A stretch of 64,000 nt of DNA from Micromonospora sp. DSM 45708 (GCF_039566955.1 NZ_CP154796.1:6510001-6574000), one strand, 5' to 3'. Shown: positions 9,990 to 20,028, counted from the stretch's first letter. Notes: generated by a model not told the origin, from the sequence alone. Translations and numbers: made by a program.

Positions 9990-10910
9990 TCAGGACGGGA
10001 GGGGGGTGAGGCGGGTGCGGGGGCCGGCTCGGAGGACGCCGGAGGGGAGCTTCTTGGCGAGCAGGTGCTCGGCCAGCTCCGCCGCCTCGATCAGGGCGTC
10101 CAGGTCGATGCCGGTGTCGACGCCCATGTCGTGCAGCATGTGCACCGCCTCCTCGGTGGCCAGGTTGCCGCTCGCCCCCGGGGCGTACGGGCAGCCGCCG
10201 AGGCCACCGACGCTGGCGTCGAACTCGGTGACCCCCAGCTCCATGGCGGTCAGCATGTTCGCCAGCGCGGTGCCCCGGGTGTTGTGGAAGTGCAGCAGCA
10301 CCGGCACCTGCGCGTTGCGGTCGCGTACGGCGGTGACCAGCTCGCGGACCCGCCGGGGCGTACCCATGCCGGTGGTGTCGCCGAATGCGACCCGGTCCGC
10401 GCCGTCCCGGACCACCCGGTCCACGATGGCGGCCACCCGCGCCGGGTCGACGTCCCCCTCGTAGGGGCACCCGAAGCTGGTCGCCACGATCACCTCGGCG
10501 GTCGCGCCCGCCTCGTGCAGCAGCGCGATCAGCTCGGCGATGTCGTCGAGCGACTCGTCTGTCGAGCGGTTGACGTTGCGCCGGTTGTGCGTGTCGCTCG
10601 CCGACACCACCACCTCGATCTCGGTGAAGCCGGCGGCTAGGGCCCGCTGCGCGCCCCGGGTGTTCGGCACCAGCGCCGAGTAGCGCACGCCGTCGACCTT
10701 CGCCGCCCGCTGCCACACCTCGTCGGCGTCGGCCATCTGCGGGATCGCTTTCGGGTGCACGAAGGAGACGGCCTCGATGCGGCGTACCCCGGTCCGGGAC
10801 AGCGCGTCGAGCAGCCGCACCTTGGCGTCGGTGGGGATGGGCTCCTCGTTCTGGAGCCCGTCCCGCGGGCCGACCTCGCGGATGGAGACGGCGTCCGGCA
10901 GTTGCGTCAT
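9990..10910 (-). CDS. Hydroxymethylglutaryl-CoA lyase
   Basis: 306 residues. It cleaves 3-hydroxy-3-methylglutaryl-CoA to acetoacetate and acetyl-CoA, the last step of leucine breakdown. The TIM-barrel signatures are clear: N-terminal REVGPRDGLQNE (catalytic Arg and metal-binding Asp), HFHNTRG metal ligands and GGLGGCPYAPGASGN with the catalytic Cys. AGGTGA precedes the ATG. It lies on the same strand as the carboxylase and dehydrogenase genes and is set apart from the biotin carboxylase by a 268-bp gap that has no clear gene. Confidence 0.93.
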   Translation of the reverse strand: MTQLPDAVSIREVGPRDGLQNEEPIPTDAKVRLLDALSRTGVRRIEAVSFVHPKAIPQMADADEVWQRAAKVDGVRYSALVPNTRGAQRALAAGFTEIEVVVSASDTHNRRNVNRSTDESLDDIAELIALLHEAGATAEVIVATSFGCPYEGDVDPARVAAIVDRVVRDGADRVAFGDTTGMGTPRRVRELVTAVRDRNAQVPVLLHFHNTRGTALANMLTAMELGVTEFDASVGGLGGCPYAPGASGNLATEEAVHMLHDMGVDTGIDLDALIEAAELAEHLLAKKLPSGVLRAGPRTRLTPLPS

Positions 10911-11178
10911 AAGGGGTCACCTCACTGTGACGTGGTTCGACTCGTATCCAAGAGAATCAGACCGGATCGCCGGGACGCCAGCGACCTCCGACTAATGCAG
11001 TCCAACCCATGCGGCGGGAGAACAACGACCTCAAGTGCCGGCTGGCGGTCCAGCAGACCGACACCACCCACCCGAACACCACGCTCGGGCTCAACGCCGC
11101 ACCCCGGCCGTGTACGCCGATCGACGCCGTTGCCGCCCTGGAGACGGCAACCTCGTGGCCCGGCGGGCATCGTCCCGT
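10911..11178. other. Gap with possible gene remnant
   Basis: There is no convincing gene. A plus-strand frame from 11009 (ENNDLKCRLAVQQ...) has GC-rich third positions over about 45 codons and runs into the end of the biotin carboxylase gene, so it may be a scrap of a lost gene. No biotin-attachment motif (AMKM) is readable on either strand, although a carrier protein would be expected about here. Confidence 0.4.
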
Positions 11179-12516
<1,338 letters not shown>

Positions 12517-12520
12517 GTTC

Positions 12521-12580
12521 GGCAAGGAAGGGCCCCTTCTCGACGCCTGAGGTGTAGGCCCCTTCTTAACATGCGTTAAG
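12521..12580. repeat. Inverted-repeat leader between tetR and biotin carboxylase
   Basis: Two nested dyads are present: AAGGAAGGGCCCCTT-like sequence with a partner GGCCCCTTCTT about 20 bp away, and CTTAAC-ATGC-GTTAAG (12565-12580), which overlaps the TetR stop codon. The latter is a plausible operator for the adjacent TetR protein or part of the promoter of the catabolic genes. Confidence 0.5.
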
Positions 12581-13217
12581 GCGCGTGCGGCGTGTCAGGT
12601 GGGGTCGTGGGGTCGGTGGGGGCCAGCAGGGCCGCCAGGGTCGCGCCGCGCAGCAGCTCGGCCCGGCGTCGGCGATCCACCTCGCCACCGAGGAACGGGG
12701 TGGAGTTCATCAGGCCGAACGCGGCGTGCGCGAGCACCCGGGCGGCGCCGTCCGGCAGGCCCGGGTGCAGCGCGGTCAGCACCGTGACCCACTCTTCGAC
12801 GTACATCCGCTGGAGCCGGCGGATCCGGCGGCGCGGCTCGTCCGGGAGGCGGTCCAGCTCGTGCAGGTGCAGCGCGATCACCGCGGGGTTCGCCAGCGCG
12901 AACTCGACGTGGAAGTCGATCAGCGACTCCAGCGCGCCGCGCGGGTCGCCCGGACGGCCGGCGGCCCGTTCCTTGCCCCCGGCGAGCAGCCCCTCACTGA
13001 CCGGCACCAGCGCCGCGACCAGCATCGCCTCCTTGCCGGCGAAGTGATGGTAGAGCGCCGGACCGGTGACGCCGGCCGCCGCACCGATGTCGTCCATCGA
13101 CACGCCGTGATAGCCCCGCTGGGCGAAGAGGCCGACCGCGATCTCCAGGATCTCGTCCCGCCGGGATCGGCGCCGGGTCGTGCCCGCCGCCCCCCGCGCC
13201 TGCTGTTCCACCGCCAC
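12576..13217 (-). CDS. TetR family transcriptional regulator
   Basis: 213 residues. N-terminal TetR helix-turn-helix: RDEILEIAVGLFAQRGYHGVSMDDIGAAAGVTGPALYHHFAGKEAML. The remainder is an alpha-helical ligand domain. Position at the head of the branched-chain acyl-CoA genes suggests it senses an acyl-CoA intermediate and represses the cluster, as TetR proteins of leucine/isovalerate clusters do; that is inference. The N-terminal 15 residues are basic and probably disordered. Confidence 0.9.
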   Translation of the reverse strand: MAVEQQARGAAGTTRRRSRRDEILEIAVGLFAQRGYHGVSMDDIGAAAGVTGPALYHHFAGKEAMLVAALVPVSEGLLAGGKERAAGRPGDPRGALESLIDFHVEFALANPAVIALHLHELDRLPDEPRRRIRRLQRMYVEEWVTVLTALHPGLPDGAARVLAHAAFGLMNSTPFLGGEVDRRRRAELLRGATLAALLAPTDPTTPPDTPHAP

Positions 13218-13259
13218 CGGGCCAGCCTAGACCTCGCCTTCGAGGTGGGGGACCCGTGG

Positions 13260-13780
13260 TTACCCGCCGGTCAGTGCGGGGTCGGGTGGGAGGGGAGCGG
13301 GCTCGAAGCCGGCCAGGCGGACGGCCAGCCGTCGGCGGGCCGGCGGCAGCGCCGAGACGGTCCGGAGCAGCAGGTCGCGCAACGGCCGGAGGGCCGGCGG
13401 GGCAGCGGCGAGCCGGGTGAGCCCGGCGGCGAAGCCGAGCACCTCCTCGGCGCGGGGGCGACGGTCGGCGGCGTACCGGTCGAGGGCGTCCGGGCCGACG
13501 GCGAGCGCCTCACCGAGGGCGACCGCGTCGCGCAGCCCGAGATTCATCCCCTGCCCACCGGCCGGGCTGTGCACGTGCGCCGCGTCGCCGGCGAGCAGCA
13601 CCGGGCCGGACCGGTACCGGCTGGCGATCCGGTGGTGGATCCGGAACCGGGACGCCCACGCCATCTCGGTGACCCGGTCCGGCCGCCGGGCCGGGCCGCG
13701 CTCGTCGAGCAGTGCCTGAAAATGGTGCGCCCGCTGTCCACCCGCACGTCGGCGAGCAGGAACGACTCGCCGGGGTCGGC
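13260..13780 (-). pseudogene. Truncated FAD-dependent monooxygenase
   Basis: What remains is the C-terminal part of an aromatic-ring hydroxylase-type FAD monooxygenase: a DPGESFLLADVRVD segment (about 13736-13777), a frame change, then FRIHHRIASRYRSGPVLLAGDAAHVHSPAGGQGMNLGLRDAVALG, the second FAD-contact motif (GDAAH...P.GGQGMN). The N-terminal GxGxxG dinucleotide fold is absent; sequence homology stops at about 13780, where a TetR remnant on the other strand begins. At least one frameshift plus loss of the front half make it non-functional. Confidence 0.8.
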
Positions 13781-13782
13781 TG

Positions 13783-13935
13783 GTGGCCAGCCAGATCCTC
13801 GGCCCCGCCCTGACCCGGTACGTGATCCGGCTGCCCCCGGTGGTCGACCTCGACGCGGACGAGCTGGCCGGGTGGGTCGGCCCGACGATCCAGCGCTACC
13901 TGACCCAGCCGTTCCCCGAGGCGATCGAGGGGTGA
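13783..13935 (+). pseudogene. C-terminal remnant of a TetR family regulator
   Basis: Fifty codons reading VASQILGPALTRYVIRLPP...LAGWVGPTIQRYL, the typical last two helices of an actinobacterial TetR ligand domain. There is no helix-turn-helix upstream; the preceding DNA belongs to the monooxygenase remnant on the other strand. The two genes were once a divergent regulator/enzyme pair whose shared promoter and front halves are gone. Confidence 0.75.
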
Positions 13936-13969
13936 CCGGCCGGCCCCGACCGGAGCCGGCCGGGAACCC

Positions 13970-14872
13970 TCAGCGAGTCAGGCCGCCGGGCTGGTCGCCC
14001 TTGACGACGGGCGCCCGGACCAGGTTGCCCCACTCGGTCCACGAGCCGTCGTAGTTGCGCACCTGCGGGAACCCGAGCAGGTGGTGCAACACGAACCAGG
14101 TGTGGCTGGACCGCTCGCCGATCCGGCAGTACGCCACCACGTCGTCGGCCGGGCTCAGCCCGAGCTGGTCGGCGTAGATGGCGCGCAGCTCGTCGGCCGA
14201 CTTGAAGGTGCCGTCGTCGTTCGCGGCGGACTTCCACGGCTTGCTCACCGCGCCCGGGATGTGCCCGCCGCGCAGCGCGCCCTCCTGCGGGTAGTCCGGC
14301 ATGTGCAGCATCTCGCCGGTGTACTCACCCGGCGACCGCACGTCGACGAGCGGCCGGCCGGCCGCCACGTGCGCCATGACCTGCTCCCGGTACGCCCGGA
14401 TCGGCGCGTCGTTGCGCTCCGGCACCGGGTAGGAGGCGCGGGGCCGGCTGACCTTGTCCCGGGTCAGCTCCCGCCCCTCGGCGATCCACTTCTGCCGGCC
14501 GCCGTCGAGCAGCCGCACGTCGGCGTGGCCGAACAGGGAGAAGACCCAGAGGGCGTACGCGGCCCACCAGTTGAAGTTGTCGCCGTAGAAGACGACCGTG
14601 TCGTCGCGGCCGATGCCCTTGGCCGCGCACAGCTCGGCGAAGCTGGCGGCGTCCAGGTAGTCGCGGGTGACCTGGTCGTTCAGTTCGGTGTGCCAGTCGA
14701 CCTTGACGGCGCCGGGAAGGTGACCGGTGTCGTAGAGGAGCACGTCCTCGTCCGACTCGACCACCACGAGGCCCTCGTCGCCCAGGTGCTCGGCCAACCA
14801 CTCCGTGGTGACCAGGCGCTGCGGGTCGGCGTACGACTGGAGGCGGGGATGCGGATCACTCGGCACAGGCAT
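13970..14872 (-). CDS. Thiosulfate sulfurtransferase (tandem rhodanese)
   Basis: 300 residues, two rhodanese domains. The first is inactive-like ([19 protein letters not shown]); the second carries the active-site loop [11 protein letters not shown] with Cys249 forming the persulfide. It closely resembles the CysA2/SseA type of mycobacteria. It transfers sulfane sulfur from thiosulfate or 3-mercaptopyruvate to acceptors. The SufE-like protein at 20475 is a plausible acceptor partner in this genome, though it is not adjacent. The ATG at 14872 begins MPVPSDPHP; in-frame upstream codons overlap unrelated sequence. Confidence 0.93.
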   Translation of the reverse strand: MPVPSDPHPRLQSYADPQRLVTTEWLAEHLGDEGLVVVESDEDVLLYDTGHLPGAVKVDWHTELNDQVTRDYLDAASFAELCAAKGIGRDDTVVFYGDNFNWWAAYALWVFSLFGHADVRLLDGGRQKWIAEGRELTRDKVSRPRASYPVPERNDAPIRAYREQVMAHVAAGRPLVDVRSPGEYTGEMLHMPDYPQEGALRGGHIPGAVSKPWKSAANDDGTFKSADELRAIYADQLGLSPADDVVAYCRIGERSSHTWFVLHHLLGFPQVRNYDGSWTEWGNLVRAPVVKGDQPGGLTR

Positions 14873-15026
14873 GAGCCCCAAGGTACGCCGGATCGGACGC
14901 GCCGGATGTGACACCGGCCCCACCGCAGCGGATCCGGCGGGTCGTATTCGGCAGTTGCGAACGCCCCGACCGCAGAGGACCGCGATGACCCACGGCAACA
15001 GACCGGGCCGGGTGGCCGACGAATCG

Positions 15027-15473
15027 TCAGGCGCGGCGGTGCACCAGCCGCCCGGCGACCACGGTGGCCCGGCAGGAGCCGTCCGCGTCGAACACGGCGA
15101 GGTCGGCCCGGTCACCGACCACCAGCGTCGGGGGCCGGGCGGCGGGCAGCACCGCCACCCCGTTACGGGCTGCGGCGGCGCGCAGCGCCGGATCGGTGAC
15201 GTGGGCGTCGAGCACCGCGGCGACACCGAGCCGGAACAGCGCGTACACCCGCTCACGCGGCGTGGGCGCGGGCGGCAGCGGGCCGTCGTGCACCCGCGCC
15301 GGCCCGAGCATGCCGGCCCACCGCCGCACCCGCACCTCGGGGTACGCGGCGGTCAGCTCACCCAGCGGCGCGACCGCCTCGACCCGGTCGCCGCCCACCA
15401 GGACCGCCAGCCCGGCGCGGGGCTCGTCGTCGACGGTGAGCCGCAGCAGGTCCGCGGCGTGGACGGTGCGCAC
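15027..15473 (-). CDS. Small imidazolonepropionase-like domain protein
   Basis: 148 residues. It resembles only the composite (non-catalytic) beta-sandwich domain of amidohydrolases: N-terminal strands around [22 protein letters not shown] and the C-terminal [31 protein letters not shown], with a short helical middle. The metal-binding His residues of the TIM barrel are missing, so it is not a full imidazolonepropionase. The GTG start overlaps the stop region of the upstream SGNH hydrolase gene (3-nt gap), implying co-translation. Role unknown. Confidence 0.7.
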   Translation of the reverse strand: MRTVHAADLLRLTVDDEPRAGLAVLVGGDRVEAVAPLGELTAAYPEVRVRRWAGMLGPARVHDGPLPPAPTPRERVYALFRLGVAAVLDAHVTDPALRAAAARNGVAVLPAARPPTLVVGDRADLAVFDADGSCRATVVAGRLVHRRA

Positions 15474-15476
15474 CGC

Positions 15477-16247
15477 TCAGCCGGCGTCGACCGGGCCGAG
15501 CACGGGCCGCTTGGCGGTGACGAAGTCCCCGGAGGAGCGGCCGGTCAGCCGACGTTTGATCCACGGCGCCAGGTGCCGGCCGGCCCAGCGCAGGTCGGCG
15601 CCGCGGGCGGCGAGCCACGGGGTGGGCGCCGGATGCGGCGGCACCATCAGCCACTCCTCCTCGCAGCCCACCCCGAGCGCGGTGAGCACCTGCGCGGCGA
15701 CCCGCCGGTGCCCGGTCGCCGACAGGTGCAGCCGGTCGGTGCTCCAGAGCATCGGGTTGAGGTACGCCTCGTCGGCGTAGAGGTCGACCAGGATCGCGCC
15801 GTGTCGCTCGGCGACCTCACCGACGGCCCGGTTGAGCAGCGTCACCCGAGGCGCCACCAGCCGCTGGCCGGGCAGCCGGGCCATCACGTCGGCGAACCGG
15901 AACAGCACCACGTCGCTGCCGCCGGCCCGCAGTCGCCCGATCACCGCGTCGAAGCGCGGGACGAAGACGTCCGGGTCGAAGCTGCGGCGCAGCACGTCGT
16001 TGCCGCCGGCCGCGAAGCTGATCAGGTCGGGCTTCATGGCCAGCGCGGCCGGCACCTGCTCGGCCACGACGTTCGGGAACAGCCGCCCCCGGATGGCCAG
16101 GTTGGCGTAGCGGAAGTCGGGGCCGGCCTCGGCGGCGAGCCGGGTGGCGACCAGATCGGCCCAGCCCCGGTAGCTGCCGTCCGGATACGCGTCGTCCATG
16201 CCCTCGGTGAAGCTGTCGCCCACCGCCACGAAGCTGCGCCAGCGCAC
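15477..16247 (-). CDS. SGNH/GDSL hydrolase family protein
   Basis: 256 residues. Block I VAVGDSFTEG (nucleophile Ser), block II Gly in ANLAIRGR, block III AAGGNDVLR and block V DRLHLSATGH (Asp-x-x-His) give the full SGNH catalytic set. No signal peptide, so a cytoplasmic esterase/lipase-like enzyme of unknown substrate. The GTG at 16247 follows GGAGGGAGGC. It forms a two-gene unit with the small imidazolonepropionase-like protein. Confidence 0.9.
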   Translation of the reverse strand: MRWRSFVAVGDSFTEGMDDAYPDGSYRGWADLVATRLAAEAGPDFRYANLAIRGRLFPNVVAEQVPAALAMKPDLISFAAGGNDVLRRSFDPDVFVPRFDAVIGRLRAGGSDVVLFRFADVMARLPGQRLVAPRVTLLNRAVGEVAERHGAILVDLYADEAYLNPMLWSTDRLHLSATGHRRVAAQVLTALGVGCEEEWLMVPPHPAPTPWLAARGADLRWAGRHLAPWIKRRLTGRSSGDFVTAKRPVLGPVDAG

Positions 16248-16346
16248 GGCGCCTCCCTCCGACGTCCCCCGCAGAAGCGTCGTCCAGTCTGTCACCGCCC
16301 GGTGCGCTCCCGCTCGCCCCCCGGGGTCGGACGTGGTGGACGTCTC

Positions 16347-16383
16347 GACGCCGGGCGGTCCACCGGGTGGACCGCCCGGCGTC
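16347..16383 (-). terminator. Strong hairpin terminator after propeller gene
   Basis: A perfect 17-bp stem (16347-16363 with 16367-16383) and a 3-nt loop lie 5 bp beyond the stop codon of the propeller protein gene. It separates the sigma operon from the SGNH gene. Confidence 0.85.
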
Positions 16384-16387
16384 GTGA

Positions 16388-17524
16388 TCAACTCACCGGC
16401 AGGTACGCCAGCAGCGCCCGGTTGCGGGTCGGTGCCGGCTCGGTCACCACGCCAAGCGGCGCGAACGTGCTGTCGAGGACCGTGATGCCGGTTCCCCGCC
16501 GCAGCAGCACGGTGCCGTCGGCGCTGAACAGGACGCTGCGCACCTCGCCCGTGCCGGGCAGGTCGACGACCTTGCCGGTGATGGTGTCGACCACCGCGAA
16601 GCTGCCGTCCCGGCGGGACGGATCGGTGCCGATCCAGCCCACCGCCACGTACCGGCCGTCCATGGAGACGCTGCGCGCCTCCCAGCCGCCCCACTTGTCG
16701 GCCTCCTGCTTCGGCGGCGTGTAGGTGTACTGCCGCGTCCGGGTGCCGTCCGTGACGTACGGCTTGCCGTCCGCCACCGCGGCCAGCCAGGTGCCGTCGG
16801 CGGACCAGCAGCGATCCGTCTCCTGGCCAGGATCGCCGGGCACCGGCTGGCGAGCCGGCACGTCCAGCAGCACGGACTGGCCGTTCTTCTTCTGTGCCAT
16901 CAGCAGGTAGCTGCCCTGCCAGCGCAGCGGCCGGCTGCCGAGGCAGCTGATTCCCTCGGCCAGCGTCCTCACCCCCTGCTTTTCGACGGTGGCGATCAGC
17001 AGGACACCACTCATGTTGTTGTCGGTGCTGTCCTGCACCCATACCGCCTGCCTGCCGTCCGGCGAGACGCTGAGGGTGTTGGCCTCGCAGCCGCTGCCGG
17101 AGTGGACGACCTCGTGGACCACCTGGTCCTGCGTGCCTCGGACCGCGTGGATCCGGGACCGGGTGGGCGTCTGCTCCAGGTAGTAACGGGTGCCGGTCAA
17201 CGCCGACCGGGGCTGGCCGGCGCTCGGGCTCGGGTCCTTCGACGGCGCGCGGGTCGGCTCGACCGGCGGCGTCGGGGTGGGCTCGACCGGCGGCGGGGTG
17301 CTGGTCACCGACGGGACGGCCGGCGCGGGCGCCGAACCGTCCGGCCGGATCGCGAGCGCGGTTCCGGTCGCGGCGGCCAGCACCAGCAGCGCGGCGGCGG
17401 AGGTGGCGACGGCCCGCCGGATGCCGAGCCGGCGGGAGGTACGCAGGGCCCGGTCCCGCAGGTCGACCGGGGTGACCTCGTCGGCCAGGTCGGCCAGGTC
17501 GAAGCGCAGGCGATCCTGGTTCAT
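16388..17524 (-). CDS. Membrane-anchored beta-propeller protein, likely sigma partner
   Basis: 378 residues. A short cytoplasmic head (about 1-40, DLADLADEVTPVDLRDRAL), one transmembrane helix (about 40-62, AVATSAAALLVLAAATGTALAI), a Pro/Thr-rich linker and an extracellular TolB/WD40-like propeller with repeated SVSPDGRQAVWVQD, SADGTWLAAVADG and SMDGRYVAVGW blades. Its start overlaps the sigma factor stop by ATGA, so the two are co-translated. The layout suggests a sensor or anti-sigma-like membrane partner of the SigE-family factor, but no classical zinc anti-sigma motif is visible. Confidence 0.8.
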   Translation of the reverse strand: MNQDRLRFDLADLADEVTPVDLRDRALRTSRRLGIRRAVATSAAALLVLAAATGTALAIRPDGSAPAPAVPSVTSTPPPVEPTPTPPVEPTRAPSKDPSPSAGQPRSALTGTRYYLEQTPTRSRIHAVRGTQDQVVHEVVHSGSGCEANTLSVSPDGRQAVWVQDSTDNNMSGVLLIATVEKQGVRTLAEGISCLGSRPLRWQGSYLLMAQKKNGQSVLLDVPARQPVPGDPGQETDRCWSADGTWLAAVADGKPYVTDGTRTRQYTYTPPKQEADKWGGWEARSVSMDGRYVAVGWIGTDPSRRDGSFAVVDTITGKVVDLPGTGEVRSVLFSADGTVLLRRGTGITVLDSTFAPLGVVTEPAPTRNRALLAYLPVS

Positions 17525-18051
17525 CGGACGGTTCCTTCCGTGGCGTACAGGTCGGCGAGTTCCGGGGCGACGGTGCGCAGCTTGGCGAGCGCCTTCGAGG
17601 TCTGACTCTTGACCGTGCCGACGGTGACGCCGAGCAGGTCTGCGGCCTCCGTCTCGGTGCGGTCCTCGAAGAACCGCAGCACCAGCACGGCCCGCTGTTT
17701 CGTGGACAGCCGGGCCAGCGCAGCCCGGAGCGTGAGCCGCAGCGTGGTCTGCTGGGCGTGGTCGGGGGCCGAGTCGCCTCCGCGTGGCTCGGGCAGGTCG
17801 CCCGACATCGACTCGGCCACCCGGCGACGTCGCCACCAGGAGACCTGGAGGTGGTACATGATCTTTCGGGTGTACGCCTCCGCGTTGCCGCTGTCGTGCA
17901 GCCGGCTCCAGGAGCGGTGGGTACGGGCGAGGGCGGACTGGACGAGATCCTCGGCCAGGTGCTGGTCACCGGTGAGCAGGTAGGCCGAGCGCAGGAGCGC
18001 CGGTGTGCGGGTGCGCACGAACGAGTCGAACTCACTCAGGAGAGGGTCCAC
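17521..18051 (-). CDS. SigE-family ECF RNA polymerase sigma factor
   Basis: 176 residues. Region 2 ([34 protein letters not shown]) and region 4 (LSTKQRAVLVLRFFEDRTETEAADLLGVTVGTVKSQTSKALAKLR) with no region 3, as in the actinobacterial SigE-family ECF sigma factors. GTG start with AGGA about 8 nt upstream. It is followed by the membrane propeller protein with a 4-nt overlap. It probably redirects RNA polymerase in response to a cell-surface signal; the target promoters are not known. Confidence 0.93.
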   Translation of the reverse strand: MDPLLSEFDSFVRTRTPALLRSAYLLTGDQHLAEDLVQSALARTHRSWSRLHDSGNAEAYTRKIMYHLQVSWWRRRRVAESMSGDLPEPRGGDSAPDHAQQTTLRLTLRAALARLSTKQRAVLVLRFFEDRTETEAADLLGVTVGTVKSQTSKALAKLRTVAPELADLYATEGTVR

Positions 18052-18153
18052 ACGAGCCGATCCTTCGGGTCAGTGGTGCGTCGGTCTGATGCCTTCCCAG
18101 ACGTCGCCTCGCCGCTCGATGGTTGCCGCCGCCGGCTGGTCGGTCCCGGCAAT

Positions 18154-18669
18154 TCAGTCCGCGAACACCGACCAGCAGATGTCGTTGCGCAGCCGCTGGT
18201 CGTCGAGGACCAGCTCACGGATCGCCGCCGGGAGCTGGTCGCGCTGCCACCGGCACTCGCGCCGGCCCGCCGCGTCGGCCTCCCCCTGCGGCGCGGCGGC
18301 GCGCACCGCCTTGATGGCGTACGCGGCGGCGCCGAGTTCGTGCGCGGCGACGTGGGCGACGGCTCCGGCCTGGCCGGCCGCGTACGCGGCGTGCCGGGCG
18401 GCTCCCCGCAGGTCCCGGGCCGCCCCCATGGCGTGGCCGCCGGCCGCGCGGGACACCATCATGGTGACCTCGCCGCGCACCCAGGCCCGGATGTGTTCGA
18501 TCGCCTGGCGAGGTCGCGGATCGTCGGGTCGGACCGACTCGAACAGACCGAGGACGTGTTCCGCGCAGTCGGCGGCCCAGAGCGCGAGCAGCCGGTGGTC
18601 GTCGTCGGTGAGCGTGCCGCCCCGGCGGATCGTCACGAAGCGGGGGTCCCGGACCGTCGGCAGGATCAC
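18154..18669 (-). CDS. Putative immunity-like helical protein (paralogue A)
   Basis: 171 residues, all-helical and Ala-rich: DDDHRLLALWAADCAEHVLGLFE, DDPRPRQAIEHIRAWVRGE, then AARHAAYAAGQAGAVAHVAAHELGAAAYAIKA. This is the pattern of the Imm-5-like proteins that are predicted antidotes of polymorphic toxins in actinobacteria. The GTG start overlaps the upstream paralogue's stop (GTGA). No toxin gene is adjacent, so the immunity role is only a family prediction. It ends with a Cys-Trp motif CWSVFAD. Confidence 0.65.
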   Translation of the reverse strand: MILPTVRDPRFVTIRRGGTLTDDDHRLLALWAADCAEHVLGLFESVRPDDPRPRQAIEHIRAWVRGEVTMMVSRAAGGHAMGAARDLRGAARHAAYAAGQAGAVAHVAAHELGAAAYAIKAVRAAAPQGEADAAGRRECRWQRDQLPAAIRELVLDDQRLRNDICWSVFAD

Positions 18670-19211
18670 GGCGTGTGCTCCGCTCCGGTCGCGCGCAGGG
18701 CGTCGTCCAGCGTGCTCATCAGCCGGGCGACGCGGCTGCTGCCGCCGGTCGCCGGCGGGTATCGGCGGAGCACGTCGACGAGCACCGGCGTGGCCCACCG
18801 CCGTGAGCGGTCCAGCAGCGCGTCGCCGACCGTCGGGTCACCGCCGGCCGCCAACTCCCCGACCCGCGCCGCGCTCGCCGCGGCCCGCAGGATGTGGCCG
18901 ACCTGGCTGGCCTGCGCGAGCGGATGCAGATACGCCGCGGCGGCGGCATCACCGGCGGACCGCGCGGCCAGTCGCGCGGCCTCGGTGGGCGCGGACCGGG
19001 CGGCCCGGTGGGCGTCCATGGACGTCACGCGTTGCCGTCGCGTCCGGTCGGCGCCGTCGACGAACGCGCGGGCCGCGTCGATCGCCGCCCGGGGACGCGG
19101 ATCGTCGGGTACGGCCTGCTCGAAGACCGGCAGGACGTCCTCGGCGTGCCGGACCACGTAGTGCGCCACGACACGCAGCTCGTCCATGGTCAGGTCGAAG
19201 TCTCCGGACAC
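18666..19211 (-). CDS. Putative immunity-like helical protein (paralogue B)
   Basis: 181 residues from the GTG at 19211 (AGGA upstream; an in-frame GTG at 19232 is possible). MDELRVVAHYVVRHAEDVLPVFE and DDPRPRAAIDAARAFVDGA align with the same segments of the downstream gene, as do AAADAAAAAYLHP-like Ala-rich helices, so the two are tandem paralogues. Relatives are often labelled putative immunity or SbcC-like protein, the latter without evidence of nuclease function. Co-translated with paralogue A through a 4-nt overlap. Confidence 0.65.
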   Translation of the reverse strand: MSGDFDLTMDELRVVAHYVVRHAEDVLPVFEQAVPDDPRPRAAIDAARAFVDGADRTRRQRVTSMDAHRAARSAPTEAARLAARSAGDAAAAAYLHPLAQASQVGHILRAAASAARVGELAAGGDPTVGDALLDRSRRWATPVLVDVLRRYPPATGGSSRVARLMSTLDDALRATGAEHTP

Positions 19212-19247
19212 GACATTCCTGCGGGCGGTCACGTCGGTGGATCGTAG

Positions 19248-19391
19248 GTGGCGGGCGACCTGGTCGGGGTGGTCGGGGTGCGGGACAGCAAGGACCCGAC
19301 CGGTCCCGTGCTCACCTTCACCGCCGACGCGTGGCGTGCCTTCGTCCGGGATGGTGCCGGCCGCGACCCGTTCACGCCATCAAGTTCGTAG
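19248..19391 (+). pseudogene. DUF397 remnant
   Basis: A 47-codon frame holds GVVGVRDSKDPTGPVLTFTADAWRAFVRDGA, the C-terminal two thirds of a DUF397 domain. The usual N-terminal WRKSSRS...NCVEVA half is missing; a TAG precedes the GTG directly. DUF397 genes normally sit next to an XRE regulator, which is absent here. It is most likely a remnant. Confidence 0.65.
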
Positions 19392-19488
19392 GCCCACTCG
19401 GCCACCGTCGCCGGCGGAAGCAGCGACGACGTGGCCGGGGTGTCGAGGCCGATCAGCACCGCGTGCTCGCGTACCCGGAAGGCGTGCC

Positions 19489-19863
19489 TCAGAGGTAGAG
19501 GCAGAACGGGTGACCGGCCGGGTCGAGGTGCACCCGCACGTCGTCCTGGGGCTGGTGGTCGGCCACCGTGGCCCCGAGCGACACCGCGTACGCCGAGGCC
19601 GTGTCGAGGTCGTCGACCTTGATGTCGAGGTGGAGCATCATCGGCGGGTCGCCCGGGCCGGCCGGCCACACCGGACGCACGTACGCCGGCTCGTCCTGGA
19701 ACGCCAGCGTGGCGCCGCCGTCCGGTGGGGCCAGCACGACCCACTCCGGCTCGTCCTCGCGTCGTGGCCAGCCGAGCAGCCGCTCGTAGAAGCCGGCGAG
19801 TTCCTGTGCGGACGGCGCGTCGAGCACGGTGGACGTCAACGAGAAACGGGGTCGCTCACTCAT
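19489..19863 (-). CDS. VOC family (glyoxalase/dioxygenase fold) protein
   Basis: 124 residues. One vicinal-oxygen-chelate module pair: LTSTVLDAPSAQELAGFYERLLGWP, FQDEP, MMLHLDIKVDDLDTASAYAVSLGATV and the final VHLDPAGHPFCLYL. The His and Glu metal positions typical of glyoxalase I are only partly evident, so enzymatic function is uncertain; many such proteins bind antibiotics or small ligands. Single gene on the minus strand between gene scraps. Confidence 0.85.
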   Translation of the reverse strand: MSERPRFSLTSTVLDAPSAQELAGFYERLLGWPRREDEPEWVVLAPPDGGATLAFQDEPAYVRPVWPAGPGDPPMMLHLDIKVDDLDTASAYAVSLGATVADHQPQDDVRVHLDPAGHPFCLYL

Positions 19864-20028
19864 ACCGACTCTCCTACCCCGTCGACCCGGAAACGGATCG
19901 CCCGGCCGTGGTCGAGGCGGTCGTCGAGCGCCTGCGCGACGAACTGGGCACGACGCGCCGCGACCGGGTGTAGCGATCGTGCCACCGGGTACCGCAATCG
20001 GATCGACCGAGGCGTTTCGGAGGCTCTC

